A DNA stretch of 64,000 nucleotides. Origin: Meinhardsimonia xiamenensis (GTDB lineage Bacteria; Pseudomonadota; Alphaproteobacteria; Rhodobacterales; Rhodobacteraceae). Each line of letters opens with the position of its first letter. The stretch's first letter is position 1. The notes beneath the pieces are model-generated. The model worked only from the letters and a program-made list of their open reading frames with translations, was not told the DNA's origin and ran no database searches. Shown here piece after piece: positions 18,531 through 26,500 of the stretch. The position numbers were made by a program, and so were the translations under genes. The stretch is taken from positions 7,501-71,500 of the forward strand of contig NZ_FNFV01000001.1 of the NCBI RefSeq assembly GCF_900102905.1, in the 5' to 3' direction.

Positions 18531-19709
18531 ATGCGCCGATTTGTCGCCGCCTTCACGATCTCGCTGACCATGACCGCCGCCGCCGAGGCGCAGAACACGC
18601 CCTGCGGCGGCGACTTCGGCCGCTTCGTGCAGTCGCTGAAGGCCGAGGCCGTCAAGCGCGGCTACGACCGCGCCACCATCGAGAGCTTCTTTGCCGGCGT
18701 CCGGCAGGACCGGGGCGTGCTCGCGGCCGACCGGCGGCAGGGCATCTTCAAGACCACCTTCACCGACTTCTCGCGGCGGCTGATCTCGCAATACCGCCTC
18801 GACAGGGGCCGCGAGCTCGCCCGCAAGCACGACGCGCTCTTCGATGCCATCGAGCGGCAGTATGGCGTGCCGCGCGGCATTCTCCTTGCCTTTCTCGCCT
18901 TCGAGACCGACTTCGGCGCGGTGCAGGGTGACTTCAACACGCGCGACGCGCTGGTGACGCTCGCCCATGACTGCCGCCGGCCGGAGATCTTCCGCCCGCA
19001 GGTCTTCGCCGCGCTCGAGCTGCACAGGCGCGGCGACTTCCCGACCGACACCACCGGCGCCTGGGCGGGCGAGATCGGCATGGTGCAGATGCTGCCCCGC
19101 GACATTCTCGAACGCGGCGTTGACGGCGACGGCGACGGCCATGTGCGGCTGAAGACCTCGCTGGCGGACGCGCTCTTCTCCGGCGCCAACATGCTGCGCG
19201 AATTCGGCTGGCGCCCGAATGAGCCGTGGCTCGAGGAGGTGAGCGTGCCCGCCGATCTGCCCTGGCACGAGACTGGCCTCAACCACCCCAAACCCGTCTC
19301 GGAATGGGCGCGGATGGGCGTGAAGCCGCGCTCGGGCCGGTTCGAGGGCGCAAACCTCAAGGCCGCGATCCTGCTGCCGCAGGGGCGCAAGGGGCCGGCC
19401 TTTCTGGCCTACCCCAACTTCTCCACCCTCTTCGAGTGGAACATGAGCATGGTTTACGTCACCACCGCGGCCTATTTCGCCACGCGGCTCGAGGGCGCGC
19501 CCATCTACAACCCCGGCAACCCCGATCCGGGGCTGAGCGATGCCGAGATGCGACTTCTGCAACAGAAGCTCGCCGCGCGCGGCCATGACGTGGGCGGGAT
19601 CGACGGCATTCTCGGCGAGAAGACTCGCGAGGCGGTGCAGATCGAGCAGCGCCGCCTTGGCCTGCCCGCCGACGCCTGGCCCACACGCGAGCTTCTGAAC
19701 CGGCTCTGA
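18531..19709 (+). CDS. Lytic murein transglycosylase, MltB family, with peptidoglycan-binding domain
   Basis: The 392-residue protein has a signal peptide (about 1-20, ending AAAEAQ). The MltB-type catalytic domain (about 25-315) carries the general acid Glu in LLAFLAFETDFGAVQGDF (E125) and the GEIGMVQMLPRDIL and DLKTSLADALFSGANML-like motifs. A C-terminal peptidoglycan-binding_1 domain spans about 330-392 (LSDAEMRLLQQKLAARGHDVGGIDGILGEKTREAVQIEQ). It cleaves the glycan strands of murein in the periplasm, forming 1,6-anhydro ends. No lipobox is present, so it is likely a soluble periplasmic form. Confidence 0.92.
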   Translation: MRRFVAAFTISLTMTAAAEAQNTPCGGDFGRFVQSLKAEAVKRGYDRATIESFFAGVRQDRGVLAADRRQGIFKTTFTDFSRRLISQYRLDRGRELARKHDALFDAIERQYGVPRGILLAFLAFETDFGAVQGDFNTRDALVTLAHDCRRPEIFRPQVFAALELHRRGDFPTDTTGAWAGEIGMVQMLPRDILERGVDGDGDGHVRLKTSLADALFSGANMLREFGWRPNEPWLEEVSVPADLPWHETGLNHPKPVSEWARMGVKPRSGRFEGANLKAAILLPQGRKGPAFLAYPNFSTLFEWNMSMVYVTTAAYFATRLEGAPIYNPGNPDPGLSDAEMRLLQQKLAARGHDVGGIDGILGEKTREAVQIEQRRLGLPADAWPTRELLNRL

Positions 19710-19715
19710 GCGCGC

Positions 19716-22700
19716 TCAGGCGACCAGCGCCTCGGCCTTCTTCAGATCAACAGAGACGAGCTGGCTCACCCCCTGCTCGGCCATGGTCACGCCGAAGAGC
19801 CGGTCCATCCGGCTCATGGTCACGGCGTGGTGGGTGATGATGAGAAAGCGCGTCTCCGTGCGCCGTGTCATCTCGTCGAGAAGGTCGCAGAAGCGCGCCA
19901 CATTGGCATCGTCAAGCGGCGCATCCACCTCGTCGAGCACGCAGATCGGCGCGGGGTTGGCGAGGAACACGGCGAAGATCAGCGCCAGCGCCGTCAGCGT
20001 CTGCTCGCCGCCCGACAGAAGCGAGAGGGTGGAGAGCTTCTTGCCCGGCGGCTGGCACATGATCTCGAGCCCGGCCTCGAGCGGGTCGTCCGACTCCACC
20101 AGCACGAGCTTCGCCTCGCCGCCGCCGAAAAGATGGGTGAAGAGATTGGCGAAATTGCGGTTGACCTCCTCGAAGGCGTTCAGCAGCCGCTGCCGCCCCT
20201 CGCGGTTGAGGTTGGCGATGCCGGCGCGCAGCTTGGCCACCGCCGCCTCCAGATCGGCCTTTTCGCCGGCAAGCGCGTCGCGCTCCTCGGCCACCTCGCG
20301 GGCATCCTCCTCGGCGCGCAGGTTGACCGCTCCCAGTGCCTCGCGCTGGCGCTTGAGCCGGTTGACCTCGGCCTCGATGCGCTCGGCCGGCGGCAGGCTG
20401 TCGGGGTCGGTGGTCTCTCCGAGGCTCTGCGCAAGCGCCTCGGGGGTGATCTCGAGATCTTCCGCGATGCGGGCCGCCGCCGCGCGCACGCCCGCCTCCG
20501 CCGCCTCGGCGCGCGCCTCGGCCGCGGCCCGCGCCTCGCGCGCCGCCCCGGCCGCGCGCTCGGCCTCGCGTGCGGCCTCCGCAGCCCCTCGCAGCGCCGC
20601 CTCGCCTGCGGCCAGCGCATCGCGCGCCGCCCGGTCGCGGGCCTCCGCCTGTTCCAGCGCTTCGGCAATCCGCGCCTTTTCGGCCGCGATGCGCGCGGGC
20701 TCGCTTTCAGCCGCCTCGAGTGCCGCGCGCGTCTCGGCAAGGCGGCTGTCAAGCTCGGCAAGCCGGGTGCCGGCATTGGCCAGCCGGTCGCGCCACTTGG
20801 CCACCTCGCGCGCAATTTCCTGAAGCCGTCGCGCCCGCCGCTCGCCGGCGCGCCTCAGCTCCTCATGGGCGCTGCGGCGGGCAAGCGTCTCTGCCCGTGC
20901 CGCCTCCACCTCGCGGCGGGCGGCCTCCACCTGCGCCCGGACGGCATCGAGATCCTCGAGCGCGGCGAGTGCCCCGCGCGCCTCGGCGAGCCGCTCGCGC
21001 GCGGCGCGGGCCTCCTCTTCATGGCGGGTCACGGCAAGCGTCGCCGTCTCGAGCTTGCCGGCGGCGATGTTGCGCTCGGCCTCGGCACGGCTGAGCGCGC
21101 GCCCCGCCTCGGCAAGCTGCAGGTCGGCGGCCTTGCGCGCCTCGCGCGCGGCGCGGTCGGCCTCGGTGAGTTCCCTGAGCCGGCGGGTCAGATGCTCATG
21201 CGCCCTGCGCGCGCCTTCGGCGCGGGCCGAGGCCTCTTCGAGATCCTGGCGCAGCTCCTGCAGGCGGTTGAGCTGCTGAAGCCTGAGCGTGGCAGCCGAG
21301 GGCGCATCCTCCGCCGCGGCACGGAAGCCGTCCCACCGCCACAGATCGCCCTCGCGGCTCACCAGCCGCTGGCCGGGCAGAAGCCGGGGCTGAAGAGCGC
21401 CGCCGCGCGCGGCCTCGACCACGCCCACCTGGGCGATGCGGCGAGCGAGCACTCCCGGCACGCGCACATGCGCCGCCAAAGGCTCGACGCCCTCGGGCAG
21501 GGGCTGGGTCTCGTCATAGTCGGGCAGTTCGACCCAGCCCGAACGCCCCTCTCCCTCCACCGCCGGCGCGCGCAGATCATCGGCAAGCGCCGCGCCGAGC
21601 GCCTGCTCGTATCCCGGCTCGACCGAGACCAAATCCAGGATCTGTCCGCCCTCGGCGGTGTCGCGCGCCACCAGCCGGGCAAGCGCGGCGACCTCGGCCC
21701 TCAGCGCCCCTTCCTCGCCTTCGGCTTCGGAGCGGGCGGCGCGGGCCTCGGCCTCGCGCGCGGCGGCCTCGGCCCGGGCCTCGTCGGCCTCGCGCAGCAC
21801 CCGTTCGGCCTCCTCGGCCGTTGCCGCGGCGCGGGCCTGATCGGCGCGGGCACGTTCAAGCGCCGCCTCGATGCGCGCTAGTGCCGCCCGCGCCTCCTCG
21901 CCGGCGGCACGGGCGCGCTCGGCCTCGGTTTCGGAGCTGCGCGCGGCGCGCTCGAGATCGGCCACCAGCCGCTCGGCCGACTGGTGCCGGGCGGCAAGCC
22001 GCGCCGCCTCCTCGGTGAGCTGGCCGAAACGCTCCTCCCGGTCTGCAAGCGCCGCGGCCGCCACGCGCGCCGCCGCGGCCGCCTCTTCAAGCGCCGCCTC
22101 ATGCCTCTCGGCCTCGGCATTGAGCCCCGCCGCTTCCTCTTCGAGCCGCGCGATGCTCTCGCCCGCGTCGCGGTTCAGCGCCTCCTCGCGCTCGCGGTCG
22201 CGGGCGAGCTGCTCAAGCCGCGCGCTGAGTGCCGCGAGCTTCTCCTCCGCCCGCGTCGCCTCGTCTGACAGCCGCGCGCGCTCCACCTCGAGCCGTTGCT
22301 TGAGCGCCGCGGCAATGGCCGCCTCCTCGCGCAGGGGCGGCAGCGCCTCCTCCGCCTGCGCCCGCGCCGTCTCGGCCGCGCGCGCCTGCCGCTCGGCAAG
22401 ACCGGCCGCACGCAACGCCTCCGTGAGCGCCGCCCGCGCCGCCTGCGCCGCGGCATCTGCCTCCTTCCAGCGGCGGTAGAGCAGCGCGCCTTCCGCCCGG
22501 CGCAGCTCCTCGCCGATGGCGCGGTAGCGCTGCGCCTGCCGCGCCTGCCGCTCGAGCTGGGCGAGCTGCTGGGTGAGCGCCTCGATCACGTCATCGACGC
22601 GTTCGAGGTTGGCTTCGGTCGCCTTCAGCTTGAGCTCCGCCTCGTGGCGGCGCTGGTAAAGCCCCGAGATGCCCGCTGCCTCCTCGAGGATGCGGCGCCG

Positions 22701-23177
22701 CGCCTTGGGCTTGGCGTTGATGAGCTCCGCGATCTGCCCCTGACGGACGAGCGCGGGCGAGTGCGCCCCCGTCGAGGCGTCGGCAAACAGCATCTGCACA
22801 TCGCGCGCGCGCACGTCGCGCCCGTTGATCTTGAAGGCCGAGCCCGCCTCGCGGGTGATCCGCCGCACGACCTCGAGCTTGTCGGAGTCGTTGAAGCCCG
22901 CCGGCGCCAGCCGCTCGGAGTTGTCGATCACCAGCGCCACCTCGGCATAGGCCCGTGCCGGGCGCCGGGCGGTGCCGGCGAAGATCACGTCCTCCATCCC
23001 CTCGCCGCGCATCGCCGTGGGCCGGTTCTCGCCCATCACCCAGCGCAACGCCTCGAGCAGGTTCGACTTGCCGCAGCCGTTGGGGCCGACCACGCCGGTA
23101 AGCCCCTCGCCGATGACAAGCTCGGTGGGGTCGACGAAGCTCTTGAAGCCGTTGAGCCTGAGCCGCTGGAAGCGCAA
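19716..23177 (-). CDS. smc: Chromosome segregation protein SMC
   Basis: The roughly 1153-residue protein has the SMC layout: an N-terminal ATPase half with Walker A GPNGCGKSN (31-39), a long Ala/Arg/Glu-rich coiled coil, a hinge (about 500-650, GGQILDLVSVEPGYEQALGAAL through LPGQRLVSREGDLWRWDGF), a second coiled coil and a C-terminal half with the ABC signature LSGGEQTLTALALIFA and Walker B PAPICVLDEVDAPLDDANV. It condenses and organises the chromosome with ScpA/ScpB. The start is taken as the TTG at 23177: CGGAG lies 6-7 bases upstream and translation begins LRFQRLRLNGFKSF, exactly the family start. A TTG 10 codons earlier is the alternative. Confidence 0.96.
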   Translation of the reverse strand: MRFQRLRLNGFKSFVDPTELVIGEGLTGVVGPNGCGKSNLLEALRWVMGENRPTAMRGEGMEDVIFAGTARRPARAYAEVALVIDNSERLAPAGFNDSDKLEVVRRITREAGSAFKINGRDVRARDVQMLFADASTGAHSPALVRQGQIAELINAKPKARRRILEEAAGISGLYQRRHEAELKLKATEANLERVDDVIEALTQQLAQLERQARQAQRYRAIGEELRRAEGALLYRRWKEADAAAQAARAALTEALRAAGLAERQARAAETARAQAEEALPPLREEAAIAAALKQRLEVERARLSDEATRAEEKLAALSARLEQLARDREREEALNRDAGESIARLEEEAAGLNAEAERHEAALEEAAAAARVAAAALADREERFGQLTEEAARLAARHQSAERLVADLERAARSSETEAERARAAGEEARAALARIEAALERARADQARAAATAEEAERVLREADEARAEAAAREAEARAARSEAEGEEGALRAEVAALARLVARDTAEGGQILDLVSVEPGYEQALGAALADDLRAPAVEGEGRSGWVELPDYDETQPLPEGVEPLAAHVRVPGVLARRIAQVGVVEAARGGALQPRLLPGQRLVSREGDLWRWDGFRAAAEDAPSAATLRLQQLNRLQELRQDLEEASARAEGARRAHEHLTRRLRELTEADRAAREARKAADLQLAEAGRALSRAEAERNIAAGKLETATLAVTRHEEEARAARERLAEARGALAALEDLDAVRAQVEAARREVEAARAETLARRSAHEELRRAGERRARRLQEIAREVAKWRDRLANAGTRLAELDSRLAETRAALEAAESEPARIAAEKARIAEALEQAEARDRAARDALAAGEAALRGAAEAAREAERAAGAAREARAAAEARAEAAEAGVRAAAARIAEDLEITPEALAQSLGETTDPDSLPPAERIEAEVNRLKRQREALGAVNLRAEEDAREVAEERDALAGEKADLEAAVAKLRAGIANLNREGRQRLLNAFEEVNRNFANLFTHLFGGGEAKLVLVESDDPLEAGLEIMCQPPGKKLSTLSLLSGGEQTLTALALIFAVFLANPAPICVLDEVDAPLDDANVARFCDLLDEMTRRTETRFLIITHHAVTMSRMDRLFGVTMAEQGVSQLVSVDLKKAEALVA

Positions 23178-23369
23178 GGGACACTCCGAGGTGATTCCGC
23201 CTGGCAAGTTTCGGTGCGTGGAGCGCGGAAGTCAATCTCGGCCTCAGCATCTGGCGGCGCCGAACACCCCCGCCACAACATCTTGAAACACCGTCGCCAG
23301 ACCAGCCCCCAGTCGCCGGCTTTTTCCCCCTTGACCGGGGCGCCGCCCTCGCCGCATCAAGGGAGGGCA
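23178..23369. other. Non-coding region between smc and the cobalamin riboswitch
   Basis: These 192 bases contain the smc promoter region on the minus strand and the start of the cbtB leader on the plus strand. No further gene or clear repeat was seen. Confidence 0.5.
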
Positions 23370-23555
23370 AGGTTCCCCCATGCGCAAAGCGCGACGGGGA
23401 TGAAACGGGAATGCGGTGCGGGCGACCCAAACCGGGGCCCTATGCCGCAGCCGCCCCCGCGACTGTAAGCGGCGAGCGCCCGTCCATGACCACTGGGCCA
23501 GCGGCCCGGGAAGGGGACGAAAGCGCCATGACCCGCGAGCCAGGAGACCGGCCTT
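23370..23555 (+). promoter_or_regulatory. Cobalamin (AdoCbl) riboswitch upstream of cbtBA
   Basis: The leader contains the ordered core elements of the cobalamin riboswitch: GAAACGGGAATGCGGTG (about 23403-23419), the B12 box CCGCGACTGTAAGCGG (from 23456), CCACTGGGCC, CGGGAAGGGG, and the closing GAGCCAGGAGACCGGCC (23537-23553). It lies about 50 bases upstream of cbtB on the same strand. Between it and the start, CCTGTC and GACAGG (23572-23589) can form a hairpin that directly abuts the Shine-Dalgarno AAAGGAG, with no T run. This points to control of translation of the cobalt transporter by cobalamin. Confidence 0.93.
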
Positions 23556-23604
23556 GCGATTGGCCCAACCCCCTGTCGGGTGTGACAGGAAAGGAGACGT
23601 GACC

Positions 23605-23775
23605 ATGACCACTGCCATTCGCGGCATCACCCGCGCCGACAGCCAGCTTCTCGGCATCGCCTTCGCCCTTTTCGCGGGGCTCGGGCTTCTCTTCGTCTCG
23701 GGGCTCGCGCAGGCCACAGTGCTGCACGACGCCGCCCACGACCAGCGCCACGCCATGGCCTTCCCCTGCCACTGA
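23605..23775 (+). CDS. cbtB: Cobalt transporter subunit CbtB
   Basis: The ATG at 23605 has AAAGGAG 8-9 bases upstream. The 56-residue product has one membrane helix (LLGIAFALFAGLGLLFVSGLAQA) and a short His-rich C-terminus (LHDAAHDQRHAMAFPCH), the CbtB pattern in which the terminal His residues are thought to bind Co2+. It is followed after 16 bases by cbtA and preceded by a cobalamin riboswitch, the usual arrangement of this predicted cobalt uptake system. The frame stays open upstream through the riboswitch, but that part is RNA, not protein. Confidence 0.93.
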   Translation: MTTAIRGITRADSQLLGIAFALFAGLGLLFVSGLAQATVLHDAAHDQRHAMAFPCH

Positions 23776-23791
23776 GGCATTCGGGCGCAAC

Positions 23792-24478
23792 ATGATCCGT
23801 ACATTGCTGGCCAGCGCGGTGTTCGCTGGCGTAGCAGCGGGGCTCGTCGCCGCGCTGCTGCAATTCGCCTTTGTCGTGCCCTTGCTGCTCGAGGGCGAAC
23901 TCTACGAGTCCGGTGCGCGGGTGCATTTTGTCGAAGACGGCACCCCGCAGAGCGAGCGTGGCGCCCCCTCCCTTGGCGACGAGCCGGGGCGGCACGCGAT
24001 GACACTTGCCTTCAACATCGTCACCTACACGGGCTTTGCGCTGATCCTCGTGGCGCTGATGGCGCTTGCCGAGCGGCGTGGCATCACGGTGACACCGAAA
24101 CAGGGCATCGTCTGGGGGCTTGCCGGTTTCGTCGCGGTGCAGCTCGCCCCCGCCATCGGCCTTCCCCCCGAGCTGCCCGGCACCCCCGCGGCCGAGATCG
24201 GGCCGCGTCAGGCATGGTGGGCGGCGACAATCTTCATGACCGCCGCAGGCATTGCGCTCATCGCCTTCGGGCAGGGAGTCGTGGCGGCCATCGCCGGGGC
24301 GGCGCTCATCCTCGCGCCGCATCTCGTGGGCGCGCCGCATCTCGACACCTACTGGGGCGTCGCGCCTCCCGAACTTTCGGCCGAGTTTGCCACGGTGAGC
24401 CTCGGTGTGGCGGCGGCGGGGTGGACGCTTCTGGGCTTTCTCTGCGCCTTCTTCCTCAACCGCTTCCGCGATGCGTAG
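23792..24478 (+). CDS. cbtA: Cobalt transporter subunit CbtA
   Basis: The 228-residue protein has about five hydrophobic helices, starting MIRTLLASAVFAGVAAGLVAALLQFAFVVPLLLEGELYE, followed by a hydrophilic loop and RHAMTLAFNIVTYTGFALILVALMALAE, characteristic of CbtA. Together with CbtB it forms a predicted inner-membrane cobalt importer. Its position behind a cobalamin riboswitch and near cobW and cobN supports that substrate. It ends one base before the convergent DUF1636 gene. Confidence 0.92.
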   Translation: MIRTLLASAVFAGVAAGLVAALLQFAFVVPLLLEGELYESGARVHFVEDGTPQSERGAPSLGDEPGRHAMTLAFNIVTYTGFALILVALMALAERRGITVTPKQGIVWGLAGFVAVQLAPAIGLPPELPGTPAAEIGPRQAWWAATIFMTAAGIALIAFGQGVVAAIAGAALILAPHLVGAPHLDTYWGVAPPELSAEFATVSLGVAAAGWTLLGFLCAFFLNRFRDA

Positions 24479-24479
24479 G

Positions 24480-24833
24480 TCAGACCGGCACGCGGCCGAC
24501 AAGGCAGAAGCGCAGCCGCCCGGCGGGCCGGGCGTCGAGGATGCCCTCGGCGCCCGCCTGTGCGTAGAGCCGGCAGAGCGCGACGGCGTCCTCAAGGTCG
24601 CGCGCCGGATCGAGCCCGGCGAAGAGATAGGCGGGCTTGCCCTCGGCCTTCAGTGCCAGCGCGACCGGGCGCGCGCAGATGTTCATGCACTCGGTCGTCT
24701 CGACCACGATTCCCGCCTCATCCGCCAGCCGCGCGGCGAGCGCCCGGGCAAAGCCTTCCCCCGCGGCCGGCTTGCCCGGCGCGGCGCAACATGCGCATAG
24801 GATGGCGCGAGAGATGCCGACCGACTCGTTCAA
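24480..24833 (-). CDS. DUF1636 Cys-rich protein (2)
   Basis: The 117-residue protein begins at a TTG (24833), preceded by GGGAG about 9 bases upstream; no ATG or GTG fits. Conserved DUF1636 features are ILCACCAAPG (C13, C15, C16), TECMNICARPVALALKAEGKPAYLFAGLDPARDLEDA (C49, C53) and the C-terminal GRLRFCLVGRVP. It probably binds a metal or small Fe-S cluster. It is divergent from cobW with only 14 bases between start codons and convergent with cbtA, so it is embedded in the cobalt block. It is a clearly different paralogue from the one next to cobD. Confidence 0.82.
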   Translation of the reverse strand: MNESVGISRAILCACCAAPGKPAAGEGFARALAARLADEAGIVVETTECMNICARPVALALKAEGKPAYLFAGLDPARDLEDAVALCRLYAQAGAEGILDARPAGRLRFCLVGRVPV

Positions 24834-24847
24834 GGAGTAACGCTCCC

Positions 24848-25900
24848 ATGCCCCGAAAGGTGCCTGCCACGGTGGTGACCGGTTTTCTCGGCGCCGGCAA
24901 GACCACGCTCATTCGCCACATGCTCGCCAACGCCAACGGCCGGCGCATTGCGCTTGTCATCAACGAGTTCGGCGACCTCGGCGTCGATGGCGAAATCCTC
25001 AGGGGCTGCGGCATTGCCGGCTGCACCGAGGACGACATCATGGAGCTGTCGAACGGATGCATCTGCTGCACCGTGGCCGAGGATTTCATCCCCACCATGG
25101 AAAAGCTGCTCGAGCGCGCGACGCCCCCCGATCACATCGTGATCGAAACCTCGGGCCTTGCCCTGCCGCAGCCGCTCGTGCGCGCCTTCAACTGGCCGGG
25201 CATCTCAACCCGCGTGACGGTGGATGGCGTCGTGACCGTGGTCGACGGCAAGGCGGTGGCCGAAGGGCGCTTCGCCGCCGACGAGCGAGCGCTCGCCGCC
25301 CAGCGCGCCGCCGATGAAACGCTCGACCACGACACGCCGCTTGCCGAGCTTTTCGAGGATCAGCTTGCCTGCGCCGACATGATCGTGGTCAACAAGACCG
25401 ATCTTCTCTCGCCCGAAGAGGCGGAGGCTCTCGCCGCCGAACTCGCGACGAAGGCGCGCGAGGGCGTGCGGGTGGTGCGCGCGGCCCACGGGGCGCTGCC
25501 CGTCGAGGTGCTTCTCGGGATCGGCAGCGCGGCAGAGACCGACATGGACGCGCGCGGCGAGATCCACCACCACCACCATGACGACGAGGAAGACCACGAA
25601 CACGCCCACGGCCATGACGAGTTCGAAAGCTTCGTGGTCGAGCGGGGCGAGATCGCCGATGCATCCGCCTTCGCGCGGCAGGTGGCCGAGGTGATCCGCA
25701 CCCATGACATCCTGCGGCTCAAGGGCTTTGCCGCGGTGGCGGGCAAGCCGATGCGGCTGGCGCTGCAGGCGGTCGGCCCGCGTGTGGAAACCTATTTCGA
25801 CCGCCCCTTCGCCCCCGGCGAGGCACGCTCTGCGCGGCTTGTGGTGATCGGCGAGGCCGGGCTTGACCGCGCCGCGATCGAGGCGGCGCTCAGGGCATGA
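24848..25900 (+). CDS. cobW: CobW-type G3E GTPase / metallochaperone
   Basis: The ATG at 24848, with AAGGAG upstream, gives a 350-residue protein. It has the P-loop GFLGAGKTT (12-20), the metal-binding CxCC in SNGCICCTV (71-74), the GTPase NKTD box, and a His/Asp/Glu-rich insert (about 238-262, starting HHHHHDDEEDHEHAHGHDE) before the CobW C-terminal domain. CobW proteins deliver metal, here presumably Co2+ to the cobalt chelatase CobN encoded just downstream. Its stop overlaps the following acetyltransferase start (ATGA). Confidence 0.94.
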   Translation: MPRKVPATVVTGFLGAGKTTLIRHMLANANGRRIALVINEFGDLGVDGEILRGCGIAGCTEDDIMELSNGCICCTVAEDFIPTMEKLLERATPPDHIVIETSGLALPQPLVRAFNWPGISTRVTVDGVVTVVDGKAVAEGRFAADERALAAQRAADETLDHDTPLAELFEDQLACADMIVVNKTDLLSPEEAEALAAELATKAREGVRVVRAAHGALPVEVLLGIGSAAETDMDARGEIHHHHHDDEEDHEHAHGHDEFESFVVERGEIADASAFARQVAEVIRTHDILRLKGFAAVAGKPMRLALQAVGPRVETYFDRPFAPGEARSARLVVIGEAGLDRAAIEAALRA

Positions 25901-26352
25901 CGATCGAGGTGGCCCCCGGTGATCCGCGCGAGGCGCAGGCGCGGGCGCTCATCGAGGCCAGCCACGCGCTGATGGAGAGCCTGTTTCCACCTGAGGACAA
26001 CCACTACCTCGACATCGACGCGCTGGCCGCGCCCGACATCTCCTTCTTCGTGGCGAAGCGCGACGGCAAGACCGTGGGCTGCGCCGCGCTCGCCCGGCAC
26101 GCGGGCTATGGCGAGGTGAAGTCGATGTTCGTGGCCGAGGAGGCGCGGGGCCAGGGCGTGGCCGACGCGCTTCTCGCCCGCATCGAGGCGGAGGCGCGCG
26201 CCGCCGGCCTGCCCGTTCTGCGGCTCGAGACGGGCGACGCGCTCACCGCCGCGCTGCGCTTCTACGAGCGCGCAGGCTTCCGCCGGCGGGGCGCCTTCGG
26301 CGATTACCCCGAAGGCGGCACGAGCGTGTTCATGGAGAAGCGGTTGGGATGA
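25897..26352 (+). CDS. GNAT-family N-acetyltransferase
   Basis: The 151-residue protein has the GNAT fold landmarks: ISFFVAKRDGKTVGCAALARH (beta strands), the acetyl-CoA loop VAEEARGQGVADALLARIEAEARAAG (Q/R-x-x-G-x-A/G) and LRFYERAGFRRRGAFGDYPEG at the end. The substrate is unknown. It overlaps cobW by 4 bases and lies before cobN, so it is translationally tied to the cobalt genes; whether it acts in cobalamin metabolism is not known. It ends just ahead of a large palindromic element. Confidence 0.85.
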   Translation: MTIEVAPGDPREAQARALIEASHALMESLFPPEDNHYLDIDALAAPDISFFVAKRDGKTVGCAALARHAGYGEVKSMFVAEEARGQGVADALLARIEAEARAAGLPVLRLETGDALTAALRFYERAGFRRRGAFGDYPEGGTSVFMEKRLG

Positions 26353-26388
26353 GCGCATTGGGCTACCGCGCGAACAACCGACGTTTCG

Positions 26389-26472
26389 CCCGGCGCCACG
26401 CGCCGGGCAGCGCCCGACCCGCCCCCCACGGGGCGGGCGCTTCACGCCCACCCCGCCGGGTCGGGCGCTGCC
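26389..26472. repeat. Palindromic element, copy A (intergenic, upstream of cobN)
   Basis: 26406-26420 (GGCAGCGCCCGACCC) and 26458-26472 are a perfect 15-bp inverted repeat with a GC-rich centre that can itself fold. Immediately to the left, 26389-26395 and 26401-26407 form a second 7-bp perfect hairpin. An inverted copy with the same two-hairpin order is found within cobN at 28930-29017. The element ends about 28 bases before the cobN start. Confidence 0.8.
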
Positions 26473-26500
26473 TTCTGTGGCGGAAGCCGGAGGGAAGCTG

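Noticed and set aside
23416-23604. Extended N-terminus for CbtB
   Set aside because: The extra 63 codons lie in the cobalamin riboswitch, read as Arg/Pro-rich nonsense, and a strong ribosome-binding site sits before the ATG at 23605.
26353-26500. Simple rho-independent terminator after the GNAT gene
   Set aside because: The perfect 15-bp inverted repeat has no T run on either strand, and a near-copy lies inside a coding region, so a repeat element is a better explanation.
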